Of a stretch of 10,194 nucleotides of DNA, positions 1 through 6,072 are shown piece after piece. Numbering within the stretch: position 1 is the first letter of the stretch; every line of letters begins with the position of its first letter. Source of the stretch: JBJXGC01 sp046154545 (lineage in GTDB: Bacteria; Chloroflexota; Dehalococcoidia; Tepidiformales; Tepidiformaceae); the NCBI GenBank assembly GCA_046154545.1, contig JBJXGC010000305.1, positions 1-10,194 on the forward strand, in the 5' to 3' direction. The notes beneath the pieces were generated by a model, which worked only from the letters and a program-made list of their open reading frames with translations, made no database searches and was not told the DNA's origin. The position numbers and the translations under genes are program-made.

Positions 1-146
1 CGGACGGAGGCGTCGCCAGCGACTTCGTTGCCGGCCGCGGCGAGCGCGTCGAGCAGTTCGGGGTTCATCGAGTTCAGGGCCTCGGGCCGGTTGAGCGTGA
101 TAATCGCGACCGCGCCGTCGCGGTCGATAAGGACGGTGTCAGACAT
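1..146 (-). CDS. Enoyl-CoA hydratase/isomerase (crotonase family), N-terminal part
   Basis: Reading from an ATG at 146 down to the window edge gives 48 complete codons. They begin MSDTVLIDRDGAVAIITLNR and continue PEALNSMNPELLDAL. The beta-strand 'VAIITLNRPEALN' followed by a 'MNPELLDAL' helix is the N-terminal signature of the crotonase superfamily, which hydrates or isomerises acyl-CoA thioesters in the cytoplasm, usually in beta-oxidation or related catabolism. The oxyanion-hole and catalytic residues lie beyond the edge, so the reaction (hydratase, isomerase or other) cannot be told. A G-rich stretch lies about 8 nt upstream of the ATG and a TACAAT hexamer lies at 180-175. The gene is divergent from the LLM oxidoreductase at 549. 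Confidence 0.85.
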   Translation of the reverse strand, partial: MSDTVLIDRDGAVAIITLNRPEALNSMNPELLDALAAAGNEVAGDASV

Positions 147-174
147 GCGGCTACCCCCGTGAGTTTGTGGGGCG

Positions 175-180
175 ATTGTA
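175..180 (-). promoter_or_regulatory. Putative -10 element for the crotonase gene
   Basis: The minus strand reads TGTACAAT, ending 28 nt before the ATG at 146. The TACAAT hexamer is close to the bacterial -10 consensus and stands out in very GC-rich DNA. No convincing -35 is seen. The predicted start would leave a leader of roughly 20 nt that includes the G-rich ribosome-binding stretch. Confidence 0.45.
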
Positions 181-252
181 CACGGGGACAGACGGCCAGC
201 GGCGGATGCGGCCGCGTGGAGAAGGCGATTGGCGGCCACAGCGCCGAATATC

Positions 253-478
253 ACAGTACCGCGACCTCACGGGAGCGGTCGTCTCCGGCTACGCGGCAGG
301 ACTCGCCGCGTCGCCACTGACCTTCGACCACGTACGCACACGGGCCATCGACATCCCGATCCGGTGCGCCCGTGCCGCGTCCTCGCCCGGCCGATGAGGA
401 GGCGGCACGGGCTCGATGTCGTTACGCGGGCAGTGGCCGGGGCCGGGGCTGACCGCTCCCATGGGGTCGCGGTACTGT
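253..478. repeat. Large imperfect palindrome: 28-bp terminal inverted repeats with nested inner stems
   Basis: The gene-free stretch 147-548 contains a long inverted structure. The outer arms 253-280 and 451-478 are reverse complements at 26 of 28 positions. The exceptions are T267 opposite G464, a wobble pair in RNA, and C270 opposite A461. Inside lie further nested pairings in the same order: 313-319 with 431-437, 349-355 with 415-421, 368-378 with 402-412 (11 bp, perfect) and 381-384 with 396-399. I see no flanking target duplication. No open frame here looks like a protein, since the translations are arginine/proline-rich shadows. It could be a MITE-like or REP-like element, a structured RNA, or an operator region. 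Which of these cannot be settled from one copy. Confidence 0.6.
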
Positions 479-518
479 CCAGGACCGCAGCCCCGACGCT
501 GCACGGCCGGGGCATACG

Positions 519-527
519 TGCTAGCCT
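519..527 (+). promoter_or_regulatory. Putative extended -10 element for the first LLM gene
   Basis: TGCTAGCCT matches an extended -10 (TGN followed by a TANNNT hexamer at 522-527). It lies 21 nt upstream of the ATG at 549 and is followed by a GGAGG ribosome-binding site at 538-542. The 14-nt context 517-530 recurs with one mismatch in front of the second LLM gene at 9207-9220. No -35 is apparent. Confidence 0.45.
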
Positions 528-548
528 CCGTCATCCTGGAGGGTCCCC

Positions 549-1391
549 ATGAAGTTCGGCCTCTTTTCGATTAACCAGAACGAATGCATGACCGCTGACG
601 GCCTCGCGCGGGTGGCGCGGCGGGCCGAGGAGGCGGGCTTCGAGTCGCTCTGGGCGGGCGAGCACGTCGTCCTCCCCGACCCGCGGGTCGCACCGTCGCC
701 GATGAACCCGGGCGACTCGATGGGCGAGCCGCTGATCGCGCTCACCTTCGCGGCGGCCCATACGACACGGCTGCTGCTCGGCACCGGGATCATCATCATG
801 CCCCAGCGCAACCCGCTGGTGCTGGCCAAGCAGATCGCGACCCTCGACGCGCTCTCGGGCGGACGCTTCGTCCTCGGGATCGGCGTTGGCTACCTGGAGC
901 CGGAATTCCGGGCACTGGGCATCCCCTTCGACAAGAAGGGTCCGCGCACCGACGACTACCTGGCGGCGATGCGGGCGGTCTGGTACCAGGAGAGCCCGGC
1001 GCACGAGGGCCCGTTCACGTCGTTCTCGGGCATCAACGCCTACCCGAAGCCGAAGCGCATCCCGATCGTGGTCGGCGGGGGCACGCCTGGCGCTTTCAAG
1101 CGCGCTGTCGAGCAGGGCCACGGCTGGTACGGCTTCGCGATGGACCCGGAGACGGCGCTCAAGTGTATGGACGGCCTGCGCACGGCCGCCGAGAAGTACG
1201 CCCGCCCGGCGGAACTGGGGCCGCTGGAGATTTCCATCACGCCACGGGGCGCGATGGATAAGGAGACCGTGACGAAGTTCGCGGAGGCCGGGGTGGACCG
1301 GCTGATCCTCCTGCCGGGACGCGCCCGCACCGCGGACGAGTACTGCGCGCTGATCGACGATGTGGGTTCGACGCTGGTGGGGAAGGCCTGA
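549..1391 (+). CDS. LLM class F420-dependent oxidoreductase (Rv2161c-like)
   Basis: This 280-residue protein is a complete luciferase-like monooxygenase-fold (TIM barrel) enzyme. It has the usual landmarks: an N-terminal strand 'MKFGLFS', 'RRAEEAGFESLWAGEHVVLP', 'RLLLGTGIIIMPQRNPLVLAKQIATLD', then 'LSGGRFVLGIGVGYLEPEF' and 'RIPIVVGGGTPGAFKRAV'. The short length and motif pattern fit the probable F420-dependent oxidoreductase group typified by mycobacterial Rv2161c. Members use reduced deazaflavin F420, or sometimes FMN, to reduce or oxidise small molecules in the cytoplasm; the substrate cannot be predicted. The start is well supported by GGAGG at 538-542 with a 6-nt spacer. The gene stands alone, convergent with the MFS gene that ends 40 bp downstream. 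Confidence 0.9.
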   Translation: MKFGLFSINQNECMTADGLARVARRAEEAGFESLWAGEHVVLPDPRVAPSPMNPGDSMGEPLIALTFAAAHTTRLLLGTGIIIMPQRNPLVLAKQIATLDALSGGRFVLGIGVGYLEPEFRALGIPFDKKGPRTDDYLAAMRAVWYQESPAHEGPFTSFSGINAYPKPKRIPIVVGGGTPGAFKRAVEQGHGWYGFAMDPETALKCMDGLRTAAEKYARPAELGPLEISITPRGAMDKETVTKFAEAGVDRLILLPGRARTADEYCALIDDVGSTLVGKA

Positions 1392-1393
1392 CC

Positions 1394-1433
1394 AGGGCCG
1401 GGGCGCCCGCCAGATCCCGACCCCCGGGCCCCT
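1394..1433. terminator. Possible GC-rich hairpin between convergent genes
   Basis: AGGGCCGGGG at 1394-1403 can pair with CCCCGGGCCCCT at 1422-1433, with two small bulges and an 18-nt loop. The hairpin fills the gap between the convergent LLM and MFS stop codons, where a bidirectional terminator is expected. There is no T-tract on either strand, so this is only a weak call. Confidence 0.25.
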
Positions 1434-2730
1434 ACCCGCGCGGCGGCCGCGCCGGCTCGCGCACCAGGGCAACGATGACGCAGGCGGCGCCGAGCATAAT
1501 CAGCCCGATGATGGCGTAGTCCCAGCGGATCCCGAAGGCGCCCGTGACCGCGCCGCCGGCGAGGGGGCCGACGAGCAGCGCGAACGACTGCATGCTCGCG
1601 GCGAGGCCGAAGGCGCTGCCCTGCTTGCCGTCGGGTGTGCTGGCGGCGATGAGGGTGTTCATCCCCGGCACCATCGCCCCCTGGAAGAAGCCAGTCATGC
1701 CGAAGAAGAGCAGAAACCAGGTGTAGGACCCGGAGAGGGCTACCGGCAGGAAGCAGGCGCCCGTGCCGAAGGCGGCGGCGGCGGCACAGCGCTTGTAGCC
1801 GAAGCGGCGGCCAAGCGGGCCGACGGTCAGGGCGGCGATGGTGCTCGTCAGGCCGATCGCCGCGAAGACCCAGCTCGAGGCAAGCTTCTTGCCGAGGTCC
1901 ACGGTGGTGAACCCGAGGTGCATGGAGACGTGGGTGCCCGCTCCATCTCCCGCAAACTCGGTAATGCTCAGGGGGAGGAGCGGCCGCACGAAGGTGGTGC
2001 TCAGCCAGAGGCAGAAGAGGAGCCCGAGCATGATCAGCACCTGGCGCTCGGAGAGGACGCTGCGGAGGTTGGCGCGAATCCCAGGACTGCCGGCCCGCCG
2101 CTTCTCGGCGGCGAACTCCTGGCGGTTCTCGCGGACGAAGAGGAAGGCCATGAGCGCCGCGAGCAGGAAGAGACCGGAACAGAAGTAGAACGATTCGCGG
2201 AGGCCGAGGGTCTCGGCCACGACGCCGCCGATAAGCGGGCCGAGCATGTTCGCTGAGAAGAGCCCCGTCTGGAGCATGCCGAGGGCCTGGCCCGTCTTCT
2301 CGCGGGGCGTGGTGGCGACGACCAGCGCGGCAGCGGCACCCATCGTGCCGGAGAACGCGCCCATCGCGAACCGCAGCCCGACGAGCTGCCAGACTTCCTG
2401 GACCATGCCCATGAGGAGGATGAGCAGGCCGGCGCCGACGAGGGCCCGGATGAACATCCGCTTGCGCCCGAAGCGGTCGGCGAGCGCCCCCCAGATGGGC
2501 GCCGTGAGGAAGAGCGAAGCGCCGGTGGCGCTGGCGGAGAGGCTCGTCCAGAGGGCGATCCGGCCGGGCTCGTGGACGCCGAGTTCCTCGATGTAGAAGG
2601 GGATGAAGGGGAAGACGAAGTTCGCGCCGAGGAGGCCAACGAAGACGCCAACCCAGATAAAAGCGAGGTTGACCTTCCAGGAGATGGCGGGGACTGCGGC
2701 GTCTTCGGGCAGACCAGTCCGGGCGGCCAT
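1432..2730 (-). CDS. MFS transporter, drug:H+ antiporter type
   Basis: This 432-residue inner-membrane protein has about 12 hydrophobic segments. MFS motif A, 'GALADRFGRKRM', lies at residues 81-92 in the loop between segments 2 and 3. An antiporter-type motif C in segment 5 has GP at about 164-165 and GG at about 168-169. A charged central loop (about 200-230) separates the two six-helix halves, and a degenerate motif A, 'GPLGRRFGYKR', repeats in the second half. These features fit proton-coupled export of small molecules such as drugs or metabolites; the substrate is unknown. ATG 2730 is the first possible start because an in-frame TAG directly precedes it. No Shine-Dalgarno lies close by. 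It runs in the same direction as the DinB-like gene, 110 bp downstream of it. Confidence 0.88.
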   Translation of the reverse strand: MAARTGLPEDAAVPAISWKVNLAFIWVGVFVGLLGANFVFPFIPFYIEELGVHEPGRIALWTSLSASATGASLFLTAPIWGALADRFGRKRMFIRALVGAGLLILLMGMVQEVWQLVGLRFAMGAFSGTMGAAAALVVATTPREKTGQALGMLQTGLFSANMLGPLIGGVVAETLGLRESFYFCSGLFLLAALMAFLFVRENRQEFAAEKRRAGSPGIRANLRSVLSERQVLIMLGLLFCLWLSTTFVRPLLPLSITEFAGDGAGTHVSMHLGFTTVDLGKKLASSWVFAAIGLTSTIAALTVGPLGRRFGYKRCAAAAAFGTGACFLPVALSGSYTWFLLFFGMTGFFQGAMVPGMNTLIAASTPDGKQGSAFGLAASMQSFALLVGPLAGGAVTGAFGIRWDYAIIGLIMLGAACVIVALVREPARPPRG

Positions 2731-2840
2731 CTACCGCTGGCTCGCAATCATGCGCAGCGACGCCGGCCGGGGACGGGGCTGCTCCTGCAGGTGAGGCATC
2801 CGGCGATTGTGTCAACGGCAGCGGTTGCGCGCATCGGCGC

Positions 2841-3323
2841 CTACTTGCCGATGGCTTCGCGGATGACGCGGATGGCTGCCGCGTGCTCGTCCACGTGGGC
2901 CGCGCCACGGGCCACCAGCTCACGGACCGTGACCGCGCCGAGCTCGGGGTGGGCGCCTGTCCGCTCCCAGGCCGCCTTGTCGCTCCAGCGGAGGAGCTCG
3001 ACGGTGGTGAAACAGAGATGGTCGAAAAGGGAGATGGCGGCTTCGACGGAACGCCAGAGGTACTGGAGGCGGCGCGTCCAGAGTGTCTCATCCACGCTCA
3101 CGAGGACGGGCTGCTCTTCGGCGATGACGGCCCGGATGCGGACGGCGCGGAGCAGCTCCATGTCGGCTACGTGGAGGACGTTGTCCCGGATCGACCAGTC
3201 TGAGCCGGGACGGCGGGCGTTGATGGCACCGGCGTCAAGGCCGCGGATGGCCTCGTTGAGGAGCGAGGGACCGTGGCCATAGGCATCGACGAGGGCCTTG
3301 AGATCGGGCGGGAGCGGGCGCAT
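2841..3323 (-). CDS. DinB-like superfamily protein (putative metal-dependent)
   Basis: From ATG 3323 the product has 160 residues and fits a DinB/YfiT-like four-helix bundle. It shows the family's 'DWSIRDNVLHVADMEL' segment in helix 2 and a late 'HVDEH'. The three histidines H51, H143 and H147 match the divalent-metal triad of this fold. Relatives include bacillithiol and mycothiol S-transferases and maleylpyruvate isomerase, but many members have no known activity and I cannot assign one here. Upstream in-frame starts exist at 3332 (ATG) and 3350 (GTG, 169 residues). I prefer 3323 because the hexamer TAGGAT ends 7 nt before it, as at other apparently leaderless genes in this window, and because the shorter N-terminus fits the family. 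It is divergent from dnaJ. Confidence 0.75.
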   Translation of the reverse strand: MRPLPPDLKALVDAYGHGPSLLNEAIRGLDAGAINARRPGSDWSIRDNVLHVADMELLRAVRIRAVIAEEQPVLVSVDETLWTRRLQYLWRSVEAAISLFDHLCFTTVELLRWSDKAAWERTGAHPELGAVTVRELVARGAAHVDEHAAAIRVIREAIGK

Positions 3324-3330
3324 GACCCGC

Positions 3331-3336
3331 ATCCTA
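3331..3336 (-). promoter_or_regulatory. Putative -10 element for the DinB-like gene (leaderless)
   Basis: TAGGAT on the minus strand is followed after 7 nt by the ATG at 3323. A transcript started from it would begin at or next to the start codon. If the upstream GTG or ATG starts were used, this hexamer would lie inside the coding sequence. Confidence 0.4.
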
Positions 3337-3390
3337 CGCCGGTGCGCCACTGAAAACGCGGGCCCGGCCTCGCGGGATTAGCAGTCGGTC

Positions 3391-3399
3391 TGGTACACT
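3391..3399 (+). promoter_or_regulatory. Putative extended -10 element for dnaJ (leaderless)
   Basis: TGGTACACT is a TGN-extended -10 with the hexamer TACACT at 3394-3399, 8 nt before the dnaJ ATG at 3408. No Shine-Dalgarno fits in the interval, so the mRNA is probably leaderless or nearly so. No CIRCE operator or recognisable heat-shock sigma site is seen. Confidence 0.5.
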
Positions 3400-3407
3400 G
3401 CCAGTTC

Positions 3408-4547
3408 ATGGCTGCCGCACAACGCGACTATTACGAAATCCTGGGCGTCACCAAAGCGGCCACTCCCGACGAGCTGAAGAAGGCGTACCGCAAGCTCGCG
3501 ATGCAGTTCCACCCGGACCGAAACCCGTCCGCGGACGCGTCGGACAAGTTCAAGGAGCTGAGCCGAGCGTACGAAGTGCTGTCGGACACGGACCTCCGCG
3601 CGCGGTACGACCGGTTCGGGCACCAGGGCGTCGATGGGGCTGGTTCTGGGGGCCAGGGCTTCGAGGGGTTCCAGAACTTCGACGGCTTCGGCGATATCTT
3701 CGACGCCTTCTTCGGGGGTGCCGCCCGGGGCGGCGGCCGCCGGCGGCGTGGCCCGGCCCGGGGCGCCGACCTCCGGTATAACCTGCGTCTGACCTTCGAA
3801 GAGGCGGTCTTCGGATGCGACAAAGAGGTCGAGTTCTCGCGGGCCGAGCGCTGTGAGCGCTGCACGGGCCAGGGCACGGAGCCCGGCACCGAACTCGCGA
3901 CCTGCACCGACTGTAACGGTGCCGGCGAAATCCGCCGTTCGCAGCAGAGCATCTTCGGGCAGTTCGTGAACGTAACCCCCTGCGGCCGTTGCCAGGGCGA
4001 AGGGCGGATCGTCCAGAGCCCCTGCACCGAGTGCCGCGGGGCCGGGCGGACGAAACAACCGCGCCACATCTCCGTGAAGATCCCGGCCGGGGTGGACGAC
4101 GGGGCCCAGATCCGGCTGAGCAACGAAGGCGACGCAGGGTCGCGAGGCGGCGAGTATGGCAACCTCTATGTGGTGATCGCGGTCACCGCACACGCCCGCT
4201 TCGAGCGGGTGGAGGACCACATCCTACTGGACCTCCCGGTGAACATCGCCCAGGCCGCCCTTGGCTCGAAGGTAACCATCCCGACGCTCGACGGCGACAT
4301 GGAGCTCGAGATACCAGCGGGGACGCAGAGCGGCGACGACTTCGTGATGCGCGGTAAAGGCGTCCCTCACCTCCGGTCGAGCGGGCGGGGAGACATGGTG
4401 GTGCGGGCCACGGTCGTCGTGCCCGAGACGCTCACCTCCAACCAGCGGGAGCTGCTCCAACAGCTGGCGGAGACGATGGGTACGCCCGTGCTCCCGAAAA
4501 AGGACAAGGGGTTCTTCGAGCGCATCCGGGAAGCCGTCGGCGGGTGA
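3408..4547 (+). CDS. dnaJ: Chaperone protein DnaJ (Hsp40, type I)
   Basis: This complete 379-residue class A DnaJ is the cytoplasmic co-chaperone that delivers unfolded clients to DnaK and stimulates its ATPase. The J domain begins 'RDYYEILGV', with the HPD triad at residues 35-37. A Gly/Phe-rich linker spans about 70-105. Four zinc-binding CxxCxGxG motifs follow at about 149-156 (CERCTGQG), 166-173 (CTDCNGAG), 192-199 (CGRCQGEG) and 206-213 (CTECRGAG), then the two-part client-binding C-terminal region. Length and motif spacing are canonical. dnaK and grpE are not adjacent, but prmA and rsmE follow, as in the tail of the hrcA-grpE-dnaK-dnaJ cluster. The first heptamer of the inserted cassette begins 4 nt after its stop codon. 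Confidence 0.97.
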   Translation: MAAAQRDYYEILGVTKAATPDELKKAYRKLAMQFHPDRNPSADASDKFKELSRAYEVLSDTDLRARYDRFGHQGVDGAGSGGQGFEGFQNFDGFGDIFDAFFGGAARGGGRRRRGPARGADLRYNLRLTFEEAVFGCDKEVEFSRAERCERCTGQGTEPGTELATCTDCNGAGEIRRSQQSIFGQFVNVTPCGRCQGEGRIVQSPCTECRGAGRTKQPRHISVKIPAGVDDGAQIRLSNEGDAGSRGGEYGNLYVVIAVTAHARFERVEDHILLDLPVNIAQAALGSKVTIPTLDGDMELEIPAGTQSGDDFVMRGKGVPHLRSSGRGDMVVRATVVVPETLTSNQRELLQQLAETMGTPVLPKKDKGFFERIREAVGG

Positions 4548-4551
4548 TCCG

Positions 4552-4586
4552 ATTGCAGATTGGCGATTGGAGATTGCAGATTAGGG
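4552..4586. repeat. Left heptamer array of the four-helix-bundle cassette
   Basis: Five consecutive 7-nt units follow the pattern ATTGNNG; the last is a variant, ATTAGGG. Units 1 and 4 are ATTGCAG. The array starts 4 nt after the dnaJ stop. It supplies the TAA stop codon (4583-4581, minus strand) of the four-helix-bundle gene. It is the inverted counterpart of the array at 4978-5012. Confidence 0.8.
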
Positions 4587-4946
4587 TTTGTGGAGCTGCC
4601 GGCGGCGAAGGGTGTTTATCGAGGCGATGGTTATTGCGAGGATCTCGTTTGCTTCGCGGTGGATGTCGAGGACACGGGTCTTATCGACCGACCCGCTCTG
4701 AACGAGAAGTTCGAGCCAGTAGCCTGTTTCGTCGGCCTCCTCTTCCACGATGTGGAGCTTGGCGATCATGTCCGCGGTTGATCGAGCCCGGCAGGCAGCC
4801 CGGTAACTCGCGCCCACGGAGCTGGCGGACCGAACCAGTTGGCGGGCGACCGCGTCAGTCGCAATGTCGCGCTGCAGTTCCCTCACAAGTTGGATGCATG
4901 ACAACGCCAGGCCCTTCGTCCGCCGCTGGAATTCCGTCTGATCCAT
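4581..4946 (-). CDS. Four-helix bundle protein (23S rRNA intervening-sequence protein family)
   Basis: This 121-residue protein is in the family first noticed as ORFs in 23S rRNA intervening sequences and related to the Avd accessory protein of diversity-generating retroelements. The N-terminus 'MDQTEFQRRTKGLALSCI' and the signature 'SVGASYRAACRARSTADMIA' followed by 'EEEADETGYWLELL' match the common variant of this family. Members form pentameric helical barrels with basic surfaces and are thought to bind nucleic acid; the cellular role is unknown. It lies antisense between dnaJ and prmA and is the only gene in a 461-bp segment bounded by inverted heptamer arrays. No ribosome-binding site or clear promoter precedes it. 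There is no reverse transcriptase or template repeat in the window, so nothing supports a retroelement. Confidence 0.88.
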   Translation of the reverse strand: MDQTEFQRRTKGLALSCIQLVRELQRDIATDAVARQLVRSASSVGASYRAACRARSTADMIAKLHIVEEEADETGYWLELLVQSGSVDKTRVLDIHREANEILAITIASINTLRRRQLHKP

Positions 4947-4977
4947 GGGTCGGCGGTCTGCGGCTACGCACTCGCGC

Positions 4978-5012
4978 CGTCAATCTGCAATCCGCAATCC
5001 ACAATCTGCAAT
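4978..5012. repeat. Right heptamer array of the four-helix-bundle cassette
   Basis: On the minus strand, five consecutive units of the form ATTGNNG run from 5012 to 4978. Units 1 and 4 are again ATTGCAG, exactly as in the left array. Aligned unit by unit, the two arrays agree at most positions of 35, so together they behave like an imperfect terminal inverted repeat. The array ends 6 nt before the prmA start codon and occupies the place where its Shine-Dalgarno would be. Confidence 0.8.
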
Positions 5013-5018
5013 TCTCTC

Positions 5019-5909
5019 ATGCTCTGGTTTGAAATCGCGGCCACGGTGGCCCCGGACGACGTCGAGGCGATCGCGGCGCTGATGCGCGACGCGGCGCCGG
5101 GTGGGGTGAACATCGAAGAGGACGTCGAGATCCTCGGCCCGGAAGAGGGCTTCCTCGTGCGCGCTGACGCTCCAGTCGTGGTGAAAGCGTACCTGCCCGC
5201 CGGAGAACTCGGCGCCGTGCTGACCGAGAACCTGCGGACGGCCGTCCACGCCCACTACCCCGAGGTGGAACTGATCGCCCGGCCGCTCTACGAAGAGGAC
5301 TGGGCCGTCTCCTGGCGAGAGTTCTTCGGAGTGGTGGACTCCGGCCGGCGGATCGTTATCGTGCCGTCCTGGGTCGAGCACGAGCCTGAGCCCGGCCAGA
5401 TCGCCATCCAGCTCGACCCGGGCCAGGCCTTCGGGACCGGCCATCATGAGACGACGCGGCTCTGCCTGGGCGCGCTGGAAGACCTCATCCAGCCAGGGAT
5501 GCGCGTCCTCGATGTCGGGACAGGGTCGGGGGTGCTCGCCATCGCCTGCGTGATGCTGGGGGCGGAGCATGTCGATGCGCTCGACGTCGACCCGATCGCG
5601 AAGCATGTGGCCGGCGCCAACTGCGAGGCGAACGGCGTTGCGGGCGCAGTTTCGATCACCGTTGGGACACTCGGCGGTGCGCCGGCGCAGCCGTACAGCC
5701 TCGTGGTGGCCAACATCAGCACCGAGGCGAACATCAGCCTCGCGACCGCCTTTAGCGGCGCGGTGGGGCGTGGCGGGCACCTGGTGCTGAGCGGCGTCCT
5801 GGCGGCTGATGTGGCGCGGGTGCGCCAGGCCGTGGAGGCACACGGTTTCCGGCTGCAGCGGCTCAGCTTCGAGCGCGACTGGGCGCTCCTTCATCTGACC
5901 CACGATTAG
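5019..5909 (+). CDS. prmA: Ribosomal protein L11 methyltransferase
   Basis: This 296-residue enzyme uses S-adenosylmethionine to methylate ribosomal protein L11. The N-terminal substrate-recognition domain starts 'MLWFEIAATVAPDDVEAIAAL', and 'EEDWAVSWREFF' lies in the linker region. The family-specific 'GQAFGTGHHETT' is at about residues 134-145. Methyltransferase motif I, 'VLDVGTGSGVLAIA', starts at about 163, followed by an acidic 'DALDVD' ribose-binding strand. 'VVANIS' at about 229-234 corresponds to the catalytic motif. Length is normal. The start fits the family N-terminus, yet no Shine-Dalgarno precedes it, because the heptamer array comes to within 6 nt of the ATG. The dnaJ-prmA-rsmE order is a conserved cluster. 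Confidence 0.94.
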   Translation: MLWFEIAATVAPDDVEAIAALMRDAAPGGVNIEEDVEILGPEEGFLVRADAPVVVKAYLPAGELGAVLTENLRTAVHAHYPEVELIARPLYEEDWAVSWREFFGVVDSGRRIVIVPSWVEHEPEPGQIAIQLDPGQAFGTGHHETTRLCLGALEDLIQPGMRVLDVGTGSGVLAIACVMLGAEHVDALDVDPIAKHVAGANCEANGVAGAVSITVGTLGGAPAQPYSLVVANISTEANISLATAFSGAVGRGGHLVLSGVLAADVARVRQAVEAHGFRLQRLSFERDWALLHLTHD

Positions 5910-6025
5910 CAGGATGCCGGATCTCAGGGCGCCCGCAAGGGAAAGATGGCTTTCGCCCCCTTGATCAACGCCACCCAACAGCCGACGTTCAGAAGATGAG
6001 GCAACAGATCCGCATGGCCCGAACC

Positions 6026-6039
6026 GGAGGACCGCGCTG
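6026..6039 (+). promoter_or_regulatory. Ribosome-binding site with possible CTG start for the YbhN-like gene
   Basis: GGAGG at 6026-6030 is followed after 6 nt by CTG at 6037-6039. This CTG is in frame with the membrane protein usually begun at GTG 6073. The frame is open upstream to a TGA at 5962-5964 and contains no ATG. The CTG also overlaps the TGA (6038-6040) of a 14-codon frame that begins at ATG 5996, an arrangement resembling translational coupling. Confidence 0.35.
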
Positions 6040-6072
6040 ACCAGGCGCATACCGCCGGGTCTTCGTCTGCGC

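Noticed and set aside
2810..2815. Perfect TTGACA -35 box on the minus strand upstream of the MFS gene
   Set aside because: No -10 hexamer lies at 16-18 nt spacing (the sequence there is ACCTGC). Other promoters in the window do not use a -35, so it may be coincidental.
1040..3091. A 683-codon open frame on the minus strand across the LLM and MFS genes
   Set aside because: It is a low-complexity Arg/Pro/Ser-rich translation overlapping two well-recognised proteins. Long antisense frames are expected from GC-rich third positions.
3378..4220. A 280-codon minus-strand frame opposite dnaJ
   Set aside because: It mirrors the canonical dnaJ coding sequence, and its product shows no recognisable domain.
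4552..5012. Diversity-generating retroelement suggested by the Avd-related protein
   Set aside because: No reverse transcriptase, template repeat or variable-repeat target is visible in the window.
5937..5962. Hairpin after prmA that could be a terminator
   Set aside because: The stem needs a 4-nt bulge and lacks a T-tract, so it is too weak to call.
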